The translations under genes were made by a program, and so were the position numbers. The notes beneath the pieces were generated by a model. That model had not been told where the DNA came from, did no database searches, and saw only the letters and a program-made list of their open reading frames with translations. A stretch of 64,000 nt of DNA from Terrabacter sp040702505 (GTDB taxonomy: Bacteria > Actinomycetota > Actinomycetes > Actinomycetales > Dermatophilaceae). Below, piece after piece: positions 59,929 through 64,000 of this stretch. The stretch spans positions 372,001-436,000 of the forward strand of contig NZ_JBFBLC010000001.1 of NCBI RefSeq assembly GCF_040702505.1, in the 5' to 3' direction. How positions within the stretch are numbered: position 1 is the first letter of the stretch; every line of letters begins with the position of its first letter.

Positions 59929-60567
59929 TCAGGCGGGGGCGCTCGTGTAGCGCAGGTAGGGCTTGACCTCCTCGACCGCGTCGTCGCCGAAGCGCTCGCG
60001 AGCGTCCTCGGTCGACACGGTCGGCGCGACGATGACCTTCTGGCCCTCGCGCCAGTCCGCGGGCGTCGAGAAGGGCCCGCGGTCGGTGAGCTGGAGCGCG
60101 TCGACGGCGCGCAGGATCTCGTCGAAGTTGCGCCCGACGCTCTTGGGATAGGTCAGCGACAGCCGGACCTTGTTGGCCGGGTCGACGACGAAGACCGAAC
60201 GCACGCCGGAGGTGTCGCCCTGGCCCGGGTGGATCATGTCGTAGAGCTCGGACACCGCGCGGGAGTCGTCGGCGATGAGCGGGTAGGCCACGGTGGCGCC
60301 GCTCACCTCCTCGATGTCGCCCTTCCACGCCTCGTGCTGCTCGAGCGGGTCGACCGAGACGGCGAGCACCTTGACGTCGCGCCGGGCCCACTCGTCGGCC
60401 AGCGCCGCGACCCGGCCGAGCTCGGTCGTGCACACCGGCGTGAAGTCGGCCGGGTGGCTGAAGAGGACGGCCCAGCTGCCGTCCTTCCACTCGTGGAACC
60501 GGATCGGGCCCTCGGTCGTGGTGGCCTCGAAGTCGGGGGCGATCTCGCCCAGTCGCGGTGTCGTCAT
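59929..60567 (-). CDS. 1-Cys peroxiredoxin (Prx6 family)
   Basis: The 212-residue thiol peroxidase has the peroxidatic Cys in HPADFTPVCTTELGR at about residue 47 and the Arg in DPANKVRLSLTYPKSVGRN. The C-terminal arm (PADWREGQKVIVAPTVSTED) is typical of Prx6-type 1-Cys enzymes. There is no resolving Cys. It detoxifies hydrogen and alkyl hydroperoxides with an external thiol. The ATG is at 60567, with no unusual upstream features apart from a 240-bp gap to dedA. Confidence 0.94.
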   Translation of the reverse strand: MTTPRLGEIAPDFEATTTEGPIRFHEWKDGSWAVLFSHPADFTPVCTTELGRVAALADEWARRDVKVLAVSVDPLEQHEAWKGDIEEVSGATVAYPLIADDSRAVSELYDMIHPGQGDTSGVRSVFVVDPANKVRLSLTYPKSVGRNFDEILRAVDALQLTDRGPFSTPADWREGQKVIVAPTVSTEDARERFGDDAVEEVKPYLRYTSAPA

Positions 60568-60807
60568 CGGCTCGTCCTCTGCGTTCGGTCAGATGGGTGG
60601 GGGGCGGCGCGGCGCCCCGAACGCGATCATTGTGGCCACCTGACATGGCATCGCGTTATGGGTGTCCAAATGTCGTGATGCTCGACGGGATGCGCTCCAC
60701 GTGGCCGGGAAGGGTACGTTCCCAGAAGATGCACAGGCCCGGCTCGGACACTGGAGACAGACCGACGACAACGCCGCCGACCTGCCGCCGACCCGAGGAG
60801 TCCCGTC

Positions 60808-61473
60808 GTGAGCGCCCTGCTCCAGAACATCACCCACGAGGTTCTCAGCGCCCCGACCTGGCTCGTGCTGCTCGTCGTCGGCACGATCGTCTTCGTCGAG
60901 GACGCGATCTTCGTCGGCTTCATCGTGCCGGGGGAGACCGTGGCCCTCCTCGGCGGTGTGGCCGCCTCGCTCGGGCACGTGCCGCTCGCCGCCGTGCTCA
61001 TCGTGGTGATCGCGGCTGCGATCCTCGGCGACAGCGTCGGCTTCGAGGTCGGCCGCCACCTCGGCGGCCGCGTGGTGCGGCTGCGGGCCTTCGACAAGCA
61101 CCGCGACCGCATCGACTCGGCGCAGGACTTCCTCGGCCGGCGCGGCGGGGCGGCCGTCTTCCTCGGCCGCTGGACCGCGTTCCTCCGCGCCGTCATCCCG
61201 GCGCTCGCCGGCATGTCGAAGATGCACTACCCGACCTTCCTGCGGTGGAACGCCGCCGGTGGCATCGCCTGGGGTGCCGTCGTCGTGACGGCCGGCTACC
61301 TCGCCGGTCAGTCCTACGCGAAGGTCGAGTCGTGGCTCGGGCGCGGCGCTGCAGTCGTCGTCGGGGTCATCGCGGTCGTCGCCCTGGTCGTGTGGCAGGT
61401 GCGCCGCCACCGCGCGGAGTCGGGCGAGCAGTCCCCGGCCCGCGAGTCGGCCGAGAGCTCGCAGGCCCGCTGA
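60808..61473 (+). CDS. DedA family membrane protein
   Basis: The 221-residue polytopic membrane protein has helices at about residues 15-38, 45-75, 140-170 and 178-200. The DedA/SNARE-associated motif is FLGRWTAFLRAVIPALAGMSKMHYPTF, with GxxxxxRxxxP features. DedA proteins are thought to flip or transport lipid carriers and phospholipids and maintain the proton motive force. It starts at GTG 60808 after CGAGGAG. A strong hairpin follows. Confidence 0.9.
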   Translation: MSALLQNITHEVLSAPTWLVLLVVGTIVFVEDAIFVGFIVPGETVALLGGVAASLGHVPLAAVLIVVIAAAILGDSVGFEVGRHLGGRVVRLRAFDKHRDRIDSAQDFLGRRGGAAVFLGRWTAFLRAVIPALAGMSKMHYPTFLRWNAAGGIAWGAVVVTAGYLAGQSYAKVESWLGRGAAVVVGVIAVVALVVWQVRRHRAESGEQSPARESAESSQAR

Positions 61474-61484
61474 CGACCCCCGGA

Positions 61485-61527
61485 TATGCGGGAGGCCACC
61501 TCCGCGGTGGAGGCGGCCTCACGCATA
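61485..61527. terminator. terminator between dedA and the convergent small membrane-protein gene
   Basis: Long hairpin with outer arm TATGCG/CGCATA, a mismatch, GAGGCC/GGCCTC, a mismatch, then CCTCCG/TGGAGG and a 3-nt loop. It lies between convergent genes and may act in both directions. Confidence 0.78.
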
Positions 61528-61564
61528 CCGAAACGGCGTCCGGGCGTGGCCCGAACGACCCCTC

Positions 61565-61888
61565 TCAGGGCAGCGGGCCCTTCGGGCCGGTGTCCTTCTG
61601 GTACTGCACGGCCTCCTCGATCAGCTCGTCGGTGTCGGACCCGCCCGACCCCGACACGGTCGAGGTGACCTTGTCCGTCGCGCTCCTGGCCGCACCGGCC
61701 ACCTTGTCGGCGACCACCGGCGCCTGCTCGCGCACGAGCTGAGCACCCTGGTGCGCCTTCTCCTGGACGCGGGGGTCGTCCTTGAGCTGGCCGATCGTGC
61801 GCATGAACTGCTCGTAGGGTTGGCGGCCCGCCCGCGAGCCGAGCAGGAAGCCGACCGCGCCGGCGCCGAGGATGAGCATTCTCTTCAT
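61565..61888 (-). CDS. small membrane protein, YtxH-like
   Basis: The 107-residue protein has one short N-terminal hydrophobic segment (MLILGAGAVGFLLGSRAGRQ). It is followed by a charged amphipathic helix region (KDDPRVQEKAHQGAQLVREQ) and a Ser/Gly/Thr-rich stretch, resembling YtxH-type proteins. Function unknown. The start at 61888 has GGAGG. It is flanked on both sides by terminators, so it is probably a single-gene unit. Confidence 0.65.
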   Translation of the reverse strand: MKRMLILGAGAVGFLLGSRAGRQPYEQFMRTIGQLKDDPRVQEKAHQGAQLVREQAPVVADKVAGAARSATDKVTSTVSGSGGSDTDELIEEAVQYQKDTGPKGPLP

Positions 61889-61964
61889 GAGGGCCTCCGT
61901 GGGTTCGTGCCGGCAGCCCTGGCTGGGCACCGACGATCTACCTCAGCCATACCCAGCAGACGCG

Positions 61965-62000
61965 CGAGGGCCCCCTTCCGGTTGGAAGGGGGCCCTCGCC
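61965..62000. terminator. ino1 terminator hairpin
   Basis: Perfect 16-bp inverted repeat (GCGAGGGCCCCCTTCC / GGAAGGGGGCCCTCGC) with a 4-nt loop, 23 bp beyond the ino1 stop codon. It is the strongest hairpin I noticed in the window. Confidence 0.92.
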
Positions 62001-62023
62001 TATGCCAGAGATCGACTCGGAGG

Positions 62024-63115
62024 TCAGCGCTCCTCGGTGCCGGCGATGAAGGCCTCGAGCTTGGCGCGGCCGAGGTCGTCGGGACGCTGCTCCGGCGGGG
62101 ACTTCATCAGGTAGGACGAGGCGGACAGCAGGGCGCCGCCGATGCCGCGGTCCTTGGCGATCTTGGCCGCGCGGATGGCGTCGATGATGATGCCGGCCGA
62201 GTTGGGGGAGTCCCAGACCTCGAGCTTGTACTCGAGGTTCAGCGGCACGTCACCGAAGGCGCGACCCTCGAGGCGCACGTAGGCCCACTTGCGGTCGTCG
62301 AGCCAGGCGACGTAGTCGGACGGGCCGATGTGCACGTTCTTGCTGTCCACGAGACCGGACAGCGGGCCGGTGAGGTTGCTCGTGACGGCCTGCGTCTTGG
62401 AGACCTTCTTGGACTCGAGGCGCTCGCGCTCGAGCATGTTCTTGAAGTCCATGTTGCCGCCGACGTTGAGCTGGTACGTCCGGTCGAGCACGACACCGCG
62501 GTCCTCGAAGAGCTTGGCCATGACGCGGTGCGTGATCGTCGCGCCGACCTGGCTCTTGATGTCGTCACCGATGATCGGCACGCCGGCGGCCTCGAACTTC
62601 GCGGCCCACTCGGGGTCGGAGGCGATGAAGACGGGCAGGGCGTTGACGAAGGCGACCTTCGCGTCGATGGCGCACTGCGCGTAGAACTTGTCGGCCTGCT
62701 CGGAGCCCACCGGGAGGTAGGAGACGAGGACGTCGACCTTCTTGTCCTTGAGCACCTGCACGATGTCGACCGGCTCGGCGCCGGACTCGTCGATCGTCAG
62801 CTTGTAGTACTTGCCGAGGCCGTCGAGCGTGTGGCCGCGCATGACCTCGACACCCGTGGTGGGCACGTCGGCGATCTTGATGGTGTTGTTCTCGGAGGCG
62901 TTGATGGCCTCGGAGAGGTCCTTGCCGACCTTCTTGTCGTCGACGTCGAAGGCGGCGACGAACTCGACGTCACCGACGTGGTAGTCGCCGAACTTCACGT
63001 GCATGAGGCCGGGGACACCCGTGGTCGGGTCGGCGTCCTTGTAGTACTCGACACCCTGCACGAGCGAGCTCGCGCAGTTGCCGACGCCGACGATGGCGAC
63101 GCGTACGGATCCCAT
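62024..63115 (-). CDS. ino1: inositol-3-phosphate synthase
   Basis: The 363-residue enzyme converts glucose 6-phosphate to 1L-myo-inositol 3-phosphate with NAD. The product feeds phosphatidylinositol and mycothiol synthesis in Actinobacteria. NAD motif VRVAIVGVGNCASSLVQG is at the N-terminus. Conserved catalytic-region phrases are YQLNVGGNMDFKNML, PSDYVAWLDDRKWAY and PNSAGIIIDAIRAAKIA. It belongs to the short archaeal/actinobacterial type (Rv0046c). The ATG at 63115 lies 3 bp after the padR stop, with AAGGAG inside the padR end. Confidence 0.97.
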   Translation of the reverse strand: MGSVRVAIVGVGNCASSLVQGVEYYKDADPTTGVPGLMHVKFGDYHVGDVEFVAAFDVDDKKVGKDLSEAINASENNTIKIADVPTTGVEVMRGHTLDGLGKYYKLTIDESGAEPVDIVQVLKDKKVDVLVSYLPVGSEQADKFYAQCAIDAKVAFVNALPVFIASDPEWAAKFEAAGVPIIGDDIKSQVGATITHRVMAKLFEDRGVVLDRTYQLNVGGNMDFKNMLERERLESKKVSKTQAVTSNLTGPLSGLVDSKNVHIGPSDYVAWLDDRKWAYVRLEGRAFGDVPLNLEYKLEVWDSPNSAGIIIDAIRAAKIAKDRGIGGALLSASSYLMKSPPEQRPDDLGRAKLEAFIAGTEER

Positions 63116-63118
63116 GGA

Positions 63119-63829
63119 TCACTCCTTGTTGTTGGTGGACGTGCTCTCGGTGGTCGTGCTGTTGGTCGTGCTCTGGGGGTGGTGCAGGTCGGTGGTGTCG
63201 TATGCCGCCGGGCCGGGGTCCAGGGCCGCGCGCCGTTCGGCCACGATGAGCTCCTCGAGCCAGCGGACCTCGCGCTCGGCGCGCTCCTCGCCGTGCTGCT
63301 GCAGGGCCAGCGTGTAGCTGTCGAGGCGCTCGCGGCGGGCCTGTGAGGCCTCGCGGATGTTGGCCAGGCGCTCCTCGAGGCGGGAGCGACGGCCCTCGAG
63401 GATGCGCAGCCGCACCTGCGCCTCGGTGCGCGAGAAGAAGGCGAAGCGGACGTCGAAGTCGTCGTCGTCCCAGGCGTCCGGGCCGCTCGCGGCGACGAGG
63501 TCCTGGAAGTGCTCCTTGCCCTCGGCGGTCAGCTCGTAGGTGATCCGCGGCCGCTTGCTGCCCGTGGTGCCGGCACTGGTGCGGGCGGGGCCGGCCGTCG
63601 CGCCGGGGGCGTCGGTCGTCTCGTGGATCCAGCCGGAGTCGACGAGGCTGCGCAGCGCGGGGTAGAGCGAGCCGTAGGACAGGGCCCGGAAGATGCCGAG
63701 GGCGGTGGTGAGCCGCTTGCGCAGCTCGTAGCCGTGGAGCGGACCGTCGTGGAGGAGGCCGAGGACCGCGAACTCGAGCAGCGCGGCGCGCCGGCTCTGC
63801 GGACGTTCGGACCTGGGCACGCTCGCCAC
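63119..63829 (-). CDS. PadR family transcriptional regulator
   Basis: The 236-residue regulator has an N-terminal winged-helix PadR domain (EFAVLGLLHDGPLHGYELRKRL, SYGSLYPALRSLVDSGWIHE, RITYELTAEGKEHF) and a C-terminal coiled-coil/AsnC-like part (residues about 110-190). The end is Thr/Ser/Asn-rich. Its position directly upstream of ino1 matches the Rv0047c-ino1 pair of M. tuberculosis. A palindromic operator lies 11 bp before the start. GTG 63829 is used; GTG 63820 is an alternative. Confidence 0.9.
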   Translation of the reverse strand: MASVPRSERPQSRRAALLEFAVLGLLHDGPLHGYELRKRLTTALGIFRALSYGSLYPALRSLVDSGWIHETTDAPGATAGPARTSAGTTGSKRPRITYELTAEGKEHFQDLVAASGPDAWDDDDFDVRFAFFSRTEAQVRLRILEGRRSRLEERLANIREASQARRERLDSYTLALQQHGEERAEREVRWLEELIVAERRAALDPGPAAYDTTDLHHPQSTTNSTTTESTSTNNKE

Positions 63830-63840
63830 TGTACACCCGG

Positions 63841-63861
63841 GATATATCGCTGCGATACATC
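63841..63861. promoter_or_regulatory. candidate PadR operator
   Basis: TATCGC-T-GCGATA is a perfect inverted repeat. With the outer bases (GATA... ...CATC) the arms match at 9 of 10 positions. It lies 11 bp upstream of the padR start codon, suitable for autorepression of the padR-ino1 operon. The binding protein is inferred from position. Confidence 0.7.
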
Positions 63862-63917
63862 AACGCGACGCATCGCCGTGATGTGGCCTCCGGCGGGCTC
63901 TTCGGACGCTGCGGGCG

Positions 63918-64000
63918 TCAGTGCTCGAGCCGATAGAGCGCCAGGAAGCCGGTGCCCTGGTCGGGCCGCTTGCCCACGGTCGTCACCGTCACGGTGTGGT
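63918..64000 (-). CDS. 3' end of an unidentified gene (partial)
   Basis: The last 27 codons of a minus-strand reading frame enter from the right edge and end at TGA (63918-63920), translating to ...TVTVTTVGKRPDQGTGFLALYRLEH. The sequence is too short to place in a family. A 57-bp gap separates it from the padR operator. It could be the neighbour of padR in this lineage. Confidence 0.45.
   Translation of the reverse strand, partial: HTVTVTTVGKRPDQGTGFLALYRLEH

Overview
The window is high-GC (about 70% or more by eye) and carries the replication-origin neighbourhood of an actinobacterial chromosome. The gene order dnaA, dnaN, gnd, recF, dciA on one strand and rpmH, rnpA, yidD, yidC, jag, rsmG, parA, parB on the other is typical of the phylum. 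It is followed by the block known from Mycobacterium tuberculosis as Rv3907 to Rv3916 (pcnA, Nudix, DUF6049, MviN-type protein, sigM, anti-sigma, trxB, trxA, cwlM, GNAT). Protein style and the later accessory genes suggest Micrococcales, possibly Intrasporangiaceae/Dermatophilaceae; this placement is inference.

Region 1 (1-15803) is the origin. The dnaN-dnaA gap (5244-5962) carries a cluster of DnaA boxes and is the likely oriC. Further DnaA-box groups lie in front of dnaA, in front of jag and inside the 5' part of parA. Six parS sites (five with the exact 14-bp core) lie between 10.9 and 15.2 kb, two of them inside genes (parA and a nei-type glycosylase). An M4 metallopeptidase, cut by the left edge, sits where gyrB is usually found.

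Region 2 (15.8-31.0 kb) is housekeeping: a cyclic-nucleotide-type phosphodiesterase, an alpha/beta hydrolase, a glutathionyl-hydroquinone-reductase-like protein, then the cell-envelope and redox block. Its notable gap is MurJ. The pseudokinase/discoidin part of the mycobacterial MviN protein is present as a separate gene, but no MurJ flippase lies next to it.

Region 3 (31.0-54.8 kb) is the most interesting part: a 23-kb, single-strand cluster with many overlapping start and stop codons. It encodes an LpqN-like protein, a PP2C phosphatase, a long disordered FHA protein, a Ser/Thr kinase, an FHA protein fused to a probable DNA-binding domain, a 2103-residue Ig-like/Fn3 surface protein, a MoxR ATPase, a DUF58 protein, a transglutaminase-fold membrane protein that appears catalytically dead, an EccC/EssC-type triple ATPase with fused ubiquitin-like and FHA domains, and two WXG100 proteins. 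I read it as a phosphorylation-controlled type VII-like secretion and surface-assembly system that lacks recognisable EccB, EccD, EccE and MycP. A palindrome (ATGGGGAG-TG-CTCCCCAT and a weaker copy) lies about 150-165 bp before the start codon of both the first gene and the WXG100 pair, which suggests shared regulation.

Region 4 (54.9-64.0 kb) holds a DUF6421-SDR-threonine aldolase operon, a small secreted protein, a methyltransferase, a 1-Cys peroxiredoxin, a DedA membrane protein, a small membrane protein, the padR-ino1 operon with a palindromic operator, and the 3' end of an unidentified gene at the right edge. I saw no tRNA, rRNA, CRISPR array, transposase or prophage genes.
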